NCBI GenBank assembly: GCA_945831575.1
Contig: CAMACX010000027.1
Coordinates: 1 to 38,126 of the forward strand
Direction: 5' to 3'
From: an uncultured Mediterranea sp.
Lineage (GTDB): Bacteria > Bacteroidota > Bacteroidia > Bacteroidales > Bacteroidaceae
Length of the DNA stretch: 38,126 nucleotides
Part shown: in pieces, positions 25,808-34,119 of the stretch
Layout: the number at the start of each line of letters is the position of its first letter
Position numbering within the stretch: the stretch's first letter is position 1
Notes under the pieces: generated by a model
The model's database searches: none
Told to the model about the DNA's origin: nothing
The model's input: the letters and a program-made list of their open reading frames with translations, nothing else
Program-made: the position numbers and the translations under genes

Positions 25808-25837
25808 AAAGGCTTTGGACAACTGTTCAAAGCCTTT
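25808..25837. terminator. Perfect hairpin, possible terminator
   Basis: AAAGGCTTTG (25808-25817) pairs with CAAAGCCTTT (25828-25837); the stem extends inward by three pairs to an AACT tetraloop. Its right arm overlaps the first 21-bp unit. A T-rich but imperfect tract follows, so it may instead be a structured RNA element. Confidence 0.35.
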
Positions 25838-25885
25838 GTATATTTGTTCAGAGCTTCTGTACACTTGTTCAAAGCTTCTGTACAA
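25823..25885. repeat. Three tandem 21-bp units
   Basis: Three units of 21 bp at 25823-25843, 25844-25864 and 25865-25885, with the common core TGTTCARAGC followed by TTCTGTACA. The last two units differ at two positions; the first is more diverged. Confidence 0.85.
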
Positions 25886-25899
25886 TAGAGTTTACCCCT

Positions 25900-25983
25900 A
25901 GCCGCGAACATCAAATACTTCAGCCGCGAACATCAAACACTTCGGACGCGAACATCAAACACTTCGGACGCAGGCATCAAACG
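25900..25983. repeat. 3.8 tandem 22-bp units upstream of the kinase promoter
   Basis: Units at 25900-25921, 25922-25943 and 25944-25965 are nearly identical (core GCGAACATCAAACACTTC); a fourth diverged partial unit covers 25966-25983. The array ends 30 bases before the kinase -33 element. Confidence 0.9.
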
Positions 25984-26012
25984 GATGAAAAAAGTGAAAA
26001 ATCGCCCGAATA

Positions 26013-26045
26013 TTTGGAAGATAACGGAAAGATGATGTAATTTTG
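26013..26045 (+). promoter_or_regulatory. Promoter of the kinase-rnz-sigma set
   Basis: TTTG at 26013-26016, 21 bases, then TAATTTTG at 26038-26045, an exact TAnnTTTG match, 27 bases before the kinase ATG. Confidence 0.65.
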
Positions 26046-26072
26046 CAAAGCAAAATGGACATTGTTTACTAG

Positions 26073-28151
26073 ATGAGTATGACGGACAACAGCAAGCACA
26101 TTCCGCAGACTGCGGCTGAGGCAGAACAGGCTACCGGCAACAACAGCTGGTGGGAGACAATCTACAGCTCAGTGAGCCGCTTCCTCCAGGATGACGACCC
26201 CGACAGAGGCATTGCCGAACTACTGGAGGAGCTACGCATACACCTGGAGGCTGAGTCGGTACACATCTGCGAGCTGGACATCACCGGGGTCTGCATGGAG
26301 TGCTCCTTTGCCAGCACATGCAACAAGGTCAACCACCCCACCCGACCCGTATGCCGCTGCCTTTATCCGTTGCTGGTCAACCGCCTGCGCGACGGCAAGC
26401 CACTGCTTATCGACGTGGAGCAACCCGACCTCATGCTCGACCCGCACCTCTACAACCACCTGCGGGAGCACGGCATCCGCCAGATGATAGTCATACCGTT
26501 GCTGTTTAAAGAGGGACTGCGCGGATTCCTCGGTATGGACTTTACCCAACCATGCAAGCATCAATCACAGCAGATGTTCACGGCCATGGGGACGTTGAGC
26601 CGGCTCCTGAGTATCTGTCTGGAGCTGAGACGACGGGAAGCGGAAGCCGAAGACCGACGCAACGACCTCAACGCACTCTTTGCCTACATGCCCCTGGGCT
26701 ACCTGCGCGTCAAACTAATACGCAACGAGAAGGGGAGTGTATATGACTACTATGTGGCTGAAGCCAACCAGAAACTGGCTGAACTGACCGATACTCCGCT
26801 GAAGGACTTTCTCTACCAGCGGGGCGCAAACATCAAGACTCACTTCTCCAACGCCATTGAGACCCTGGAGGATGTGCTCGATGACGGCTGCTACCGCACG
26901 CTCAACCATACCTTCGAACGCTCCGGCAAGCAGTGCCACATCGTGTTCTACTCCTCAAGAGCCGACGAAGTGGTGGGACTCTTCCTCGACATGACCGAGG
27001 TAGCCCAGATGCGTAAAGCCCTGAAGCGAGTCGATGACTTCGAGCACTTCTTCCGGCTCATCTCCGACTACGCCAAGGTGGGCTACGCCAAATACAACCT
27101 CCTCACACGCAATGGCTATGCCATCAGTCAGTGGTTCAAGAACCTGGGTGAACCGGCCAACAGACCACTGAAAGAGGTGGCCTGTGTCTATGGGCAGATG
27201 CATCCCGATGACCGAAACAAGATACTCAACTTCCTGGACCTGGTGAAGCGGGGAGAAGCCACCTCATTCAATCAGGAAGTGCGCATACGCCGTACATCTG
27301 ACGACCAACAGGAAGCATGGAACTGGGTCCACGTGCATGTCGTGGTCAACAGCTACCACCCCGAACAGGAACTGATCGAACTGATCTGCGTAAACTACGA
27401 TATCACCGCACTGAAGGAGACGGAGCTGAAGCTGATCGAGGCCAAAGAGAAGGCTGAGACTGCTGACCGCCTGAAGTCGGCCTTCCTGGCCAACATGAGC
27501 CATGAGATACGTACCCCGCTCAACGCCATCGTGGGATTCTCATCGCTCCTGAGCGAGACAGAGGATGAGAGCGAACGGCAACAGTACGCGGAGATTATCC
27601 AGGAGAACAACAACCTGCTGCTGCAACTCATCTCAGACATCCTTGACATCTCGAAGATTGAGGCGGGCACATTGGAATTCAGCCTGAAGCAAGTGAATGG
27701 GGCCAAACTCTGCCGGGAGGTGGTGGAGAACCTGAAAGGCCGCACACAGCCAGGCGTAGCACTCGTCTGCGATGCAGAAGGATGCGACTACGAGCTGTCG
27801 AGCGACCCCTACCGCCTGCGGCAAGTGCTCTTCAACTTTGTGAGCAACGCCATCAAGTTCACCTCCGAGGGAAGCATCCACGTGGGCTGCACGGCCACCG
27901 ATGAGCGTCACCTGCGCTTCTACGTGAGCGATACGGGGATAGGTATCCAGCCGGCAGACCGTCAGCGCATCTTCGACCGCTTTGTCAAGGTAAACACTTT
28001 CGCCCAGGGCACGGGCCTCGGTCTGCCCATCTGCAAGAGCATCATCCAGCAGCTAGGAGGCGAGATTGGCGTAGAGAGCACCCCCGGACAGGGCTCCACC
28101 TTCTGGTTTGTCCTGCGCATCGACGGTGTAATAGAGAGGAAGGAGGATTGA
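26073..28151 (+). CDS. Sensor histidine kinase with Cys-rich GAF-like and PAS domains
   Basis: A 692-residue kinase without membrane segments, so probably cytoplasmic. An N-terminal GAF-like domain (about 40-190) contains six cysteines (66, 74, 77, 83, 94, 96), followed by two PAS-like regions (about 200-320 and 330-455), a HisKA domain with the phospho-accepting H477 in NMSHEIRTPLN, and a HATPase domain with FNFVSNAIKF, VSDTGIGI and GTGLGLPICKSI. There is no receiver domain, so a separate response regulator is needed and none is encoded nearby. A second ATG two codons in is possible. The stop is 1 base before the rnz start. Confidence 0.92.
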   Translation: MSMTDNSKHIPQTAAEAEQATGNNSWWETIYSSVSRFLQDDDPDRGIAELLEELRIHLEAESVHICELDITGVCMECSFASTCNKVNHPTRPVCRCLYPLLVNRLRDGKPLLIDVEQPDLMLDPHLYNHLREHGIRQMIVIPLLFKEGLRGFLGMDFTQPCKHQSQQMFTAMGTLSRLLSICLELRRREAEAEDRRNDLNALFAYMPLGYLRVKLIRNEKGSVYDYYVAEANQKLAELTDTPLKDFLYQRGANIKTHFSNAIETLEDVLDDGCYRTLNHTFERSGKQCHIVFYSSRADEVVGLFLDMTEVAQMRKALKRVDDFEHFFRLISDYAKVGYAKYNLLTRNGYAISQWFKNLGEPANRPLKEVACVYGQMHPDDRNKILNFLDLVKRGEATSFNQEVRIRRTSDDQQEAWNWVHVHVVVNSYHPEQELIELICVNYDITALKETELKLIEAKEKAETADRLKSAFLANMSHEIRTPLNAIVGFSSLLSETEDESERQQYAEIIQENNNLLLQLISDILDISKIEAGTLEFSLKQVNGAKLCREVVENLKGRTQPGVALVCDAEGCDYELSSDPYRLRQVLFNFVSNAIKFTSEGSIHVGCTATDERHLRFYVSDTGIGIQPADRQRIFDRFVKVNTFAQGTGLGLPICKSIIQQLGGEIGVESTPGQGSTFWFVLRIDGVIERKED

Positions 28152-28152
28152 C

Positions 28153-29109
28153 ATGGAGAAGATGGAACTCACCATACTGGGCTGCGGTTCGGCCCTCCCT
28201 ACCACACGCCACAACCCCTCATCGCAAGTGCTCAACGTGCGCGACAAGCTCTACATGATAGACTGCGGCGAAGGCACCCAGCTGGAGATGCGAAGGGCCA
28301 AGCTCAACTTTACCCGCCTGGGGCACATCTTCATCTCCCACCTCCACGGCGACCACTGCTTCGGCCTCTTCGGACTCATCTCCACCCTCAACCTGCTGGG
28401 CCGTACCGCCGAACTCCACATCCATTCACCCTACGGACTGGAGGAGCTGATGCAACCCATGCTCAACTTCTTCTGCCAGCAGCTGACCTACAAGGTGCTG
28501 TTTCACCCCTTTGATGCCTCCAGGTCAGCCGTCATCTTCGAAGACCGCTCCATGAAGGTCACCACCATCCCCCTACGCCACCGCCTGCCCTGCTGCGGCT
28601 TTCTCTTCGAAGAGACCGAAGGCCTGCGCCACATCCTGCGCGAGATGGTCGATTTCCATCAAGTGCCCCTCTACCTGCGCCAGAGCATCCGTCAGGGAGC
28701 CGACTACGTCACTCCCGAAGGGGTGACCATCAAGAACGAAGTACTCACCCGACCGGGCGACCCGGCCCGACGCTATGCCTATGTGAGCGACACCCTGCCC
28801 CTCCCCTCCGTGGCCCGGCAGGTGAAAGGCGTCGATCTGCTCTATCACGAAGCCACCTTTGCCGACGAAGAGGCGGCCCGTGCGCGGGAGACCTTCCACA
28901 CCACAGCCTCGCAGGCAGCCCGTCTGGCCCGTGAAGCCCAGGTAGGCCACCTGCTCATCGGCCACTACTCTGCCCGCTACGAGAGTGAGGAGCCCCTGCT
29001 GGAGCAGGCGCAAGCCCACTACCACGCCACCACCCTGGCACACGAGGGCTTAAAAATTGAAATTCTGCCCCAAGCCATTAAACTTTTATCCCCGGATGGG
29101 GTCGAATAA
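28153..29109 (+). CDS. rnz: Ribonuclease Z
   Basis: A 318-residue metallo-beta-lactamase-fold endonuclease that removes the 3' trailer from tRNA precursors. The zinc ligands are visible in HLHGDHCFGLFG, with an N-terminal LTILGCGSALPTTRHNPSSQ, a DCGEGTQ motif, RHRLPCCGF, a YVSDTLP motif and the final LLIGHYSARY. Length is usual for the long-form RNase Z (about 305-320). The start is 1 base after the kinase stop, indicating co-transcription, and its 3' end lies 25 bases before the sigma-factor ATG. Confidence 0.95.
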   Translation: MEKMELTILGCGSALPTTRHNPSSQVLNVRDKLYMIDCGEGTQLEMRRAKLNFTRLGHIFISHLHGDHCFGLFGLISTLNLLGRTAELHIHSPYGLEELMQPMLNFFCQQLTYKVLFHPFDASRSAVIFEDRSMKVTTIPLRHRLPCCGFLFEETEGLRHILREMVDFHQVPLYLRQSIRQGADYVTPEGVTIKNEVLTRPGDPARRYAYVSDTLPLPSVARQVKGVDLLYHEATFADEEAARARETFHTTASQAARLAREAQVGHLLIGHYSARYESEEPLLEQAQAHYHATTLAHEGLKIEILPQAIKLLSPDGVE

Positions 29110-29134
29110 GTCAAGAGACCAAAAAGAGATTGTG

Positions 29135-29698
29135 ATGATCAAAGCCTACAACGAATCCGAAGTAATCAGCCGTTTGCAGCACCCCGACACCTGTCGGCAG
29201 GCGTTCGAGCAACTGGTGCGCCACTACAGCACTCCGCTCTACTGGCAGATCCGTCGCATGGTACTCAATCACGATGATACAGACGACCTGCTGCAGAACA
29301 CCTTCATCAAGGCATGGACCGGCCTGCAGAACTTCCGTGGGGACTCCTCCCTCTCCACCTGGCTCTACCGCATCGCCATGAACGAATGCCTCAACTTCCT
29401 GACCCGCCGCCGCGAGATGCTCTCCATGGACGACGAGGAGGTGCAACGCGTCGTCATGAACCGGCTCGACGAAGACCCCTGGTTTGACGGCGACCAGGCA
29501 GAACGGGCCCTGCAGCAAGCCATCCTCACCCTGCCTGAGAAGCAACGCATGGTATTCAACCTACGCTACTTCGACGAGATGGGTTACGAAGAGATGAGCC
29601 GCGTACTCGACACCAGCGTAGGGGCCCTGAAAGCCTCCTACCACCACGCCGTCAAGAAAATCGAGCAGTATGTGGGCGAATTGGACACCACAGATTAA
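29135..29698 (+). CDS. ECF-like RNA polymerase sigma factor
   Basis: A 187-residue sigma-70 family protein with regions 2 and 4 only. Region 2 contains DDTDDLLQNTFIKAW, a typical core-binding segment, followed by the WLYRIAMNECLNFLTRRR stretch; region 4 is LPEKQRMVFNLRYFDEMGYEEMS followed by the recognition helix region VGALKASYHHAVKKIE. The frame opens upstream inside rnz (TTG at 29057, ATG at 29096), but the ATG at 29135 has a purine-rich stretch in front and puts region 2 at the normal distance. The two following genes look like its anti-sigma factor and a stress-response periplasmic protein. Confidence 0.92.
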   Translation: MIKAYNESEVISRLQHPDTCRQAFEQLVRHYSTPLYWQIRRMVLNHDDTDDLLQNTFIKAWTGLQNFRGDSSLSTWLYRIAMNECLNFLTRRREMLSMDDEEVQRVVMNRLDEDPWFDGDQAERALQQAILTLPEKQRMVFNLRYFDEMGYEEMSRVLDTSVGALKASYHHAVKKIEQYVGELDTTD

Positions 29699-29759
29699 AC
29701 CAAAGGCTTCGAAAGTTGTCTAAATCATAAATGAAAAGAATAAGAAAGGAGACAAAGAT

Positions 29760-30167
29760 ATGAAAGAGAAGTTCAACCCCTATACCCCCAACCGGCAAGC
29801 AGGTTTCCGCGTGCCCGAAGGATACTTTGAGGAGCTTACCCAGCGGGTGATGGAGCGGCTGCCCGAAGCAGAGCCGCAGCTCGAAGCAGAGCCACAGCTC
29901 GAAGCAGAGCCACAGCTCGAAGCCGAGCCGCAGCCCACCCTGTGGCAACGGGTACGCCCCTGGCTCTACATGGCCGCCATGTTTGCCGGAGCCGCACTCA
30001 TCATCCGTGTGGCCTCCCCCTCTGCCGAAGAGAAAGCTGCCACCCTGGCCCACGAAGAGGCCGAGGCACAAGAGATAGAGTACATCGAAAGCGCACTCGA
30101 TGCCGCCATGATGGACGACTACTCGCTCTATATCTACCTGGCCGAAGATACGAACCATCAAAACTGA
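29760..30167 (+). CDS. Single-pass membrane protein, probable anti-sigma factor
   Basis: A 135-residue protein: a cytoplasmic N-terminal half with NRQAGFRVPEGYFEELTQRVMERL, an acidic proline-containing tandem (EAEPQL units, residues 36-59), one hydrophobic segment (about 66-84, WLYMAAMFAGAALIIRVA) and a short acidic C-terminus. N-terminal VPEGYFE motifs before a single helix are usual in small Bacteroidetes proteins encoded directly after ECF sigma genes, which fits an anti-sigma role; no ZAS zinc motif is present. It lies 61 bases after the sigma gene and 8 before the Spy-like gene. The role is inferred from position. Confidence 0.7.
   Translation: MKEKFNPYTPNRQAGFRVPEGYFEELTQRVMERLPEAEPQLEAEPQLEAEPQLEAEPQPTLWQRVRPWLYMAAMFAGAALIIRVASPSAEEKAATLAHEEAEAQEIEYIESALDAAMMDDYSLYIYLAEDTNHQN
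29865..29936 (+). repeat. Four tandem 18-bp units inside the anti-sigma candidate
   Basis: Four in-frame 18-bp units (GAAGCAGAGCCGCAGCTC and close variants) encode EAEPQL four times, the last as EAEPQP. Units two and three are identical, which suggests recent copy-number change. As a multiple of three, gain or loss keeps the frame. Confidence 0.9.
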
Positions 30168-30175
30168 TTACATCT

Positions 30176-30682
30176 ATGAATATACATTCCCAACTTACCG
30201 TCAACGCATGGACAAAGTGGATGATGTCACTTCTGTTCATGTTACTGCCCCTGACCTATGCTACGGCCACCGACATCTGCCAGCAACGCCTCACCAAAGA
30301 GGAGTTCAAGGCCCGTCAGCAGGCCTTCATCACCGAGTATGCCCAACTCACCGAGACGGAGGCCGAGGCCTTCTTCCCCCTCTACTTCGAGCTGCAGGAG
30401 CGCAAACGCGAACTCAATGAGGAGATATGGAACCTCCTGAAGACGGGAAACGAGAAGAACATCAACGAAAAGAAGTATGAAGAGATACTGGAAGGGGTCT
30501 ATGACACCCGTCTGAGCATCGACCGTCTGGAGAAGAGCTACTTCGAGAAATTCAAGAAGGTACTCTCCTTCAAGAAAATCTATATGGTACAGAAAGCCGA
30601 GATGCGTTTCCACCGCGAAGTGCTGAAAAACTTCGGAGAAGAGAAACGAGGCGACAAACGCCCGCCTAGAGGCGGCAAATAA
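30176..30682 (+). CDS. Spy/CpxP-like periplasmic protein
   Basis: A 168-residue protein with a signal peptide (about 1-31; hydrophobic core MMSLLFMLLPLTYATA). The mature part is wholly helical and charged: FKARQQAFITEYAQLTETEAEAFFPLYFELQERKRELN, where LTxxEAxxFFPLY resembles the LTxxQ-type repeats of Spy/CpxP and Bacteroidetes periplasmic sensors of ECF systems. Start chosen at the ATG 30176, because the frame's upstream part only overlaps the anti-sigma gene out of phase. It lies 8 bases after that gene and 11 before the HD gene. Likely a periplasmic chaperone or sensor of envelope stress. Confidence 0.75.
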   Translation: MNIHSQLTVNAWTKWMMSLLFMLLPLTYATATDICQQRLTKEEFKARQQAFITEYAQLTETEAEAFFPLYFELQERKRELNEEIWNLLKTGNEKNINEKKYEEILEGVYDTRLSIDRLEKSYFEKFKKVLSFKKIYMVQKAEMRFHREVLKNFGEEKRGDKRPPRGGK

Positions 30683-30693
30683 TCCCACTTCCC

Positions 30694-31230
30694 ATGGACC
30701 CCATAACGCTTATCCATAAATATTATCCCGAGGCCAACCGGCTCCGGGATATACTCGTAACCCACAGTGAATCGGTGGCCCGCAAGGCCTGTGCCATCGC
30801 CGATGCCCACCCCGAACTACACCTCGACCGCCAGTTCCTCTACGAGGGAGCCATGCTCCACGACATCGGCATCTTCCTGACCGATGCCGAAGGCATCTGC
30901 TGCTATGGCGACAAGCCCTACATCTGCCACGGCTCGCTAGGAGCCGAACTGATGCGGCAAGAGGGGTATGAACGCCATGCCTTGGTATGCGAGCGCCATA
31001 CAGGTGCCGGTCTCTCGCTGCAGGAGATTGAGGCACAGCAGCTGCCCGTGCCCCACAGAGAGATGGTGCCCGTCAGCCTGGAGGAGCAGGTCATCTGCTT
31101 TGCCGACAAGTTCTTCTCCAAGACCCATCTCGACCGCGAGAAGAGTGTGGAGAAAGCACGCCGCAGCCTGGAGCGCTACGGACAGGAAGGCTTAGACCGC
31201 TTCGACCGATGGTGCGAGCTTTTCCTCTGA
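30694..31230 (+). CDS. HD-domain phosphohydrolase
   Basis: A 178-residue soluble protein with a complete HD metal-binding set: H24, H56-D57 in MLHDIGIF, further histidines in CHGSLGAEL and CERHTGAG, and an aspartate in CFADKFFSK. Proteins of this HDIG type hydrolyse nucleotides or other phosphate esters; the substrate is unknown. It starts 11 bases after the Spy-like gene and ends the co-directional set, 177 bases before lptD. Its metabolic link to the sigma unit is not evident. Confidence 0.85.
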   Translation: MDPITLIHKYYPEANRLRDILVTHSESVARKACAIADAHPELHLDRQFLYEGAMLHDIGIFLTDAEGICCYGDKPYICHGSLGAELMRQEGYERHALVCERHTGAGLSLQEIEAQQLPVPHREMVPVSLEEQVICFADKFFSKTHLDREKSVEKARRSLERYGQEGLDRFDRWCELFL

Positions 31231-31321
31231 AATCCACCCCTTTCCCCGGATTTCCATCACACATTCCCTCGCTTTTCTTCCAAAAAGAAAATAAAGTTGT
31301 GCACAAAAACGATAAAAAGCG

Positions 31322-31351
31322 TTGGTAACTCGTATAAAATATGTACTTTTG
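31322..31351 (+). promoter_or_regulatory. Promoter of lptD
   Basis: TTG at 31322-31324, 19 bases, then TACTTTTG at 31344-31351, an exact TAnnTTTG match. The expected transcript begins about 50 bases before the TTG start codon at 31408. Confidence 0.65.
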
Positions 31352-31407
31352 CCCCTTTGAAGTGCATAGTGTATCGCTATACACGAACGAGAAACGACTT
31401 TTGATTA

Positions 31408-34119
31408 TTGGAAACAAGAAAATACATATCTGCTCTATTGCTCCTCATTGTGGCGCTCTGGTCTGTCCATGCCGTAGCTGAACGACATGGCAGGGGGATG
31501 AACTATCTCCCTCTGATGCAGGCTGTTGCCTCCACGCCGGAGGACAGCAGCCGCCTTGCACAACAGCAGCCCGATACCCTCCCCCGTAAACGCGAAGCGC
31601 TCGAAGCACCCGTGACCTACGAGGCCAACGACTCCATCCTCTTCACCCAAGCCGGCTGGGGCCATCTCTACGGACAAGGCAAAGTCAACTACCAACAGAT
31701 TGAGTTGACGGCCGATGTCATCAGCATGAACATGGATTCGAGCGTGGTCACCGCCCATGGCGTGGAAGACTCGCTGGGTACCATCAAGGGACGCCCCGTA
31801 TTCAAGGATGGGGAGACCCCCTACGAGACCAACACCATCCGCTACAACTTCAAGAGCGGCAAGGGTATCATCAGCAATGTAGTAAGCCAGCAGGGTGAAG
31901 GCTACGTCACCGGCCACAATGCCAAGAAGGGGGAGAATGATGAACTCTACATGCGCAGCGGACGCTACACGACCTGCGACCACCACGAGCACCCCCACTT
32001 CTACATGCAGATGAGCTACGCCAAGGTACGCCCCAAGAAGAATGTGGTGACCGGACCGGCCTATCTCGTGGTAGAGGATGTGCCGCTACCCATCGCTGTG
32101 CCCTTCTTCTTCTTCCCATTCAGCAGCAGCTACCAGAGCGGTTTCCTGATGCCCACCTACATGGATGACTCCAACCGAGGCTTCGGCCTGACCGATGGCG
32201 GCTACTACTTCGCCATCAGCGACCAGATGGACCTCAAGCTGCGTGGAGACATCTTTACCAAAGGCTCGTGGGCACTCAACGCCGAGAGCAACTACGTGAA
32301 ACGCTACAAATACTCCGGCCTGCTGCAGATGAGCTATCAGGTGACCAAGACAGGTGATAAGGGCCTGGATGACTACTCCGTATCGAAGGACTTCAAGATC
32401 GTGTGGAGCCACCGCCAGGATGCGAAGGCCAACCCCAACTCCACCTTCTCGGCCAGCGTCAACTTCTCCAGCAGCAGCTACGAACGGCAGAACATCGGCA
32501 ACATGTACAACTCGCAGGCCATGTCGCAGAATACGAAAACCTCCAGTGTGAGCTACTCACGCAACTTCCCTGACCAGAGCCTAAGCATCTCAGCCACAGG
32601 CAACATCGCACAAAACATGCGTGACTCGTCCATTGCCGTCACCCTGCCCGACCTCAACATCTCGCTCTCCACCATCTTCCCCTTCAAGCGCAAGCAGGCT
32701 GTCGGTAACGAGCGGTGGTACGAGAAGATACAGCTGCGCTACACGGGACGCATGAAGAACAGCATCACCACCAAAGATGACCAACTCTTCAAGAAGAACC
32801 TGATCAAGGACTGGGACAACGGCATGCAGCATGACATCCCCATCAGTGCCACCTTTACCCTCTTCAAGTACTTCAATCTCACCCCCTCGGTCAACTACAC
32901 CGAGCGCTGGTACACCCGCAAGATCAAGCAGGACTGGGACCCCGATGCCAACAAGGTGGTGCGCGATACGGCCAACGGCTTCTACCGCGTATGGAACTAC
33001 AGTGCCAGCCTGGGCCTCAACACGAAGATTTACGGCATGTACAAGCCCCTCTTCATGCCGAAGAAGCAGATTCAGATACGCCACGTCATCACCCCCTCGG
33101 TGAGCATCAGTGCCGCCCCCGACTTTACCTCGTCGAGCTACGGCTACTACGATACGTACTACAAGCCCAGAAGCGGTGGCGGACAGGACACGGTGAAGTA
33201 CTCCTACTATGCCGGTCAAGCCTTCTCACCCCCCAGCGGGGGCCGACAGGGTGCCATCAGCTTCAGCATCTCCAACAACCTGGAGATGAAGTACCGTGAC
33301 CGCAACGACTCAGTGCGCAAAGTGAGCCTGATTGACGAACTGGGTGCCAGCATCAGCTACAACATGGCGGCCAAGGAGCGTCCCTGGAGTGACCTGAGCC
33401 TCAACATGCGCCTCAAGTTGAGCAAGAGCTACACCTTCAGCATGGCCTCCACCTTCGCCACCTATGCCTACGAGTTTGACAAAAACGGTAATGTGGTGGT
33501 GGGCAACCGCACGGAGTGGTCGTATGGCCGCTTCGGACGTTGGTCGGGCTATGGTTCATCGTTCAGCTATACCTTCAACAACGATACTTGGAAAAAGTGG
33601 AAGGAGAAGTTCAGCGGCAAGAAGAGCGATGAAGGCAAGGAGAATAATGGAGAAGAAGAGGATGAGGAACAGCAGTCCCCCACAGAGGGCGCCGAAAGCA
33701 AGAAGAAAGTGAAGAAAGCAGAGGCCGATGCCGACGGCTACCAGACCTTCAAGATGCCCTGGTCAATCAACCTGAACTACAGCTTCAACATCAGCGAAGA
33801 CCGCACCAAGCCCATCAACCGCAAGAACATGCGCTACCCCTACCGCTACACCCACAACCTCAGCGCCTCGGGCAACGTGAAGCTATCCAACAAATGGGCC
33901 ATCAGCTTCAACTCGGGTTATGACTTCGAAGCGAAGAAGATTGTGCAGACCTCTTTCAACATCACCCGCGACCTCCACTGCTTCAGCATGTCAGCCGCCC
34001 TCTCCCCCTTCGGCGTATGGAAGTACTACAACTTCACCATCCGTGCCAACGCCAGCATCCTGCAGGACCTGAAGTGGGAACAGCGCAGCCAGACACAGAG
34101 CAACATCAAGTGGTACTAA
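31408..34119 (+). CDS. lptD: LPS-assembly protein LptD
   Basis: A 903-residue outer-membrane beta-barrel that inserts lipopolysaccharide into the outer leaflet. A signal peptide (about 1-25, ALLLLIVALWSVHAVA) is followed by an OstA/LptA-like beta-jellyroll (about 70-200, with YGQGKVNYQQIELTADVI) and the conserved barrel start VEDVPLPIAVPFFFFPF. The remaining alternating aromatic strands end in SNIKWY. A charged insert (about 740-775, Glu then Lys-rich) interrupts the barrel, probably as a surface loop. The start is TTG at 31408: an in-frame stop lies six bases upstream, and the first ATG (residue 31) would remove the signal peptide. Own promoter. Confidence 0.88.
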   Translation: METRKYISALLLLIVALWSVHAVAERHGRGMNYLPLMQAVASTPEDSSRLAQQQPDTLPRKREALEAPVTYEANDSILFTQAGWGHLYGQGKVNYQQIELTADVISMNMDSSVVTAHGVEDSLGTIKGRPVFKDGETPYETNTIRYNFKSGKGIISNVVSQQGEGYVTGHNAKKGENDELYMRSGRYTTCDHHEHPHFYMQMSYAKVRPKKNVVTGPAYLVVEDVPLPIAVPFFFFPFSSSYQSGFLMPTYMDDSNRGFGLTDGGYYFAISDQMDLKLRGDIFTKGSWALNAESNYVKRYKYSGLLQMSYQVTKTGDKGLDDYSVSKDFKIVWSHRQDAKANPNSTFSASVNFSSSSYERQNIGNMYNSQAMSQNTKTSSVSYSRNFPDQSLSISATGNIAQNMRDSSIAVTLPDLNISLSTIFPFKRKQAVGNERWYEKIQLRYTGRMKNSITTKDDQLFKKNLIKDWDNGMQHDIPISATFTLFKYFNLTPSVNYTERWYTRKIKQDWDPDANKVVRDTANGFYRVWNYSASLGLNTKIYGMYKPLFMPKKQIQIRHVITPSVSISAAPDFTSSSYGYYDTYYKPRSGGGQDTVKYSYYAGQAFSPPSGGRQGAISFSISNNLEMKYRDRNDSVRKVSLIDELGASISYNMAAKERPWSDLSLNMRLKLSKSYTFSMASTFATYAYEFDKNGNVVVGNRTEWSYGRFGRWSGYGSSFSYTFNNDTWKKWKEKFSGKKSDEGKENNGEEEDEEQQSPTEGAESKKKVKKAEADADGYQTFKMPWSINLNYSFNISEDRTKPINRKNMRYPYRYTHNLSASGNVKLSNKWAISFNSGYDFEAKKIVQTSFNITRDLHCFSMSAALSPFGVWKYYNFTIRANASILQDLKWEQRSQTQSNIKWY

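Larger units (their letters stand above)
25595..26072. other. Gene-free region of about 480 bases between caspase cluster and kinase
   Basis: No convincing gene. It holds alternating inverted repeats ending in T7 (25630-25780), a small GCATC/GATGC hairpin (about 25785-25798), a perfect 10-bp hairpin (25808-25837), three 21-bp units, almost four 22-bp units, and the kinase promoter. A minus-strand frame of 75 codons (25658-25885) exists only because of the repeats. Confidence 0.6.

Noticed and set aside
25658..25885. Minus-strand frame of 75 codons with seven-residue repeats (YRSFEQV-like)
   Set aside because: The repeats come from the 21-bp array read in one phase; the frame also runs through the inverted-repeat region and has no family resemblance. 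Probably not a gene.
29942..30175. N-terminal extension of the Spy-like protein inside the anti-sigma gene
   Set aside because: Arg/His-rich out-of-phase translation of the upstream gene; the ATG at 30176 gives a proper signal peptide.
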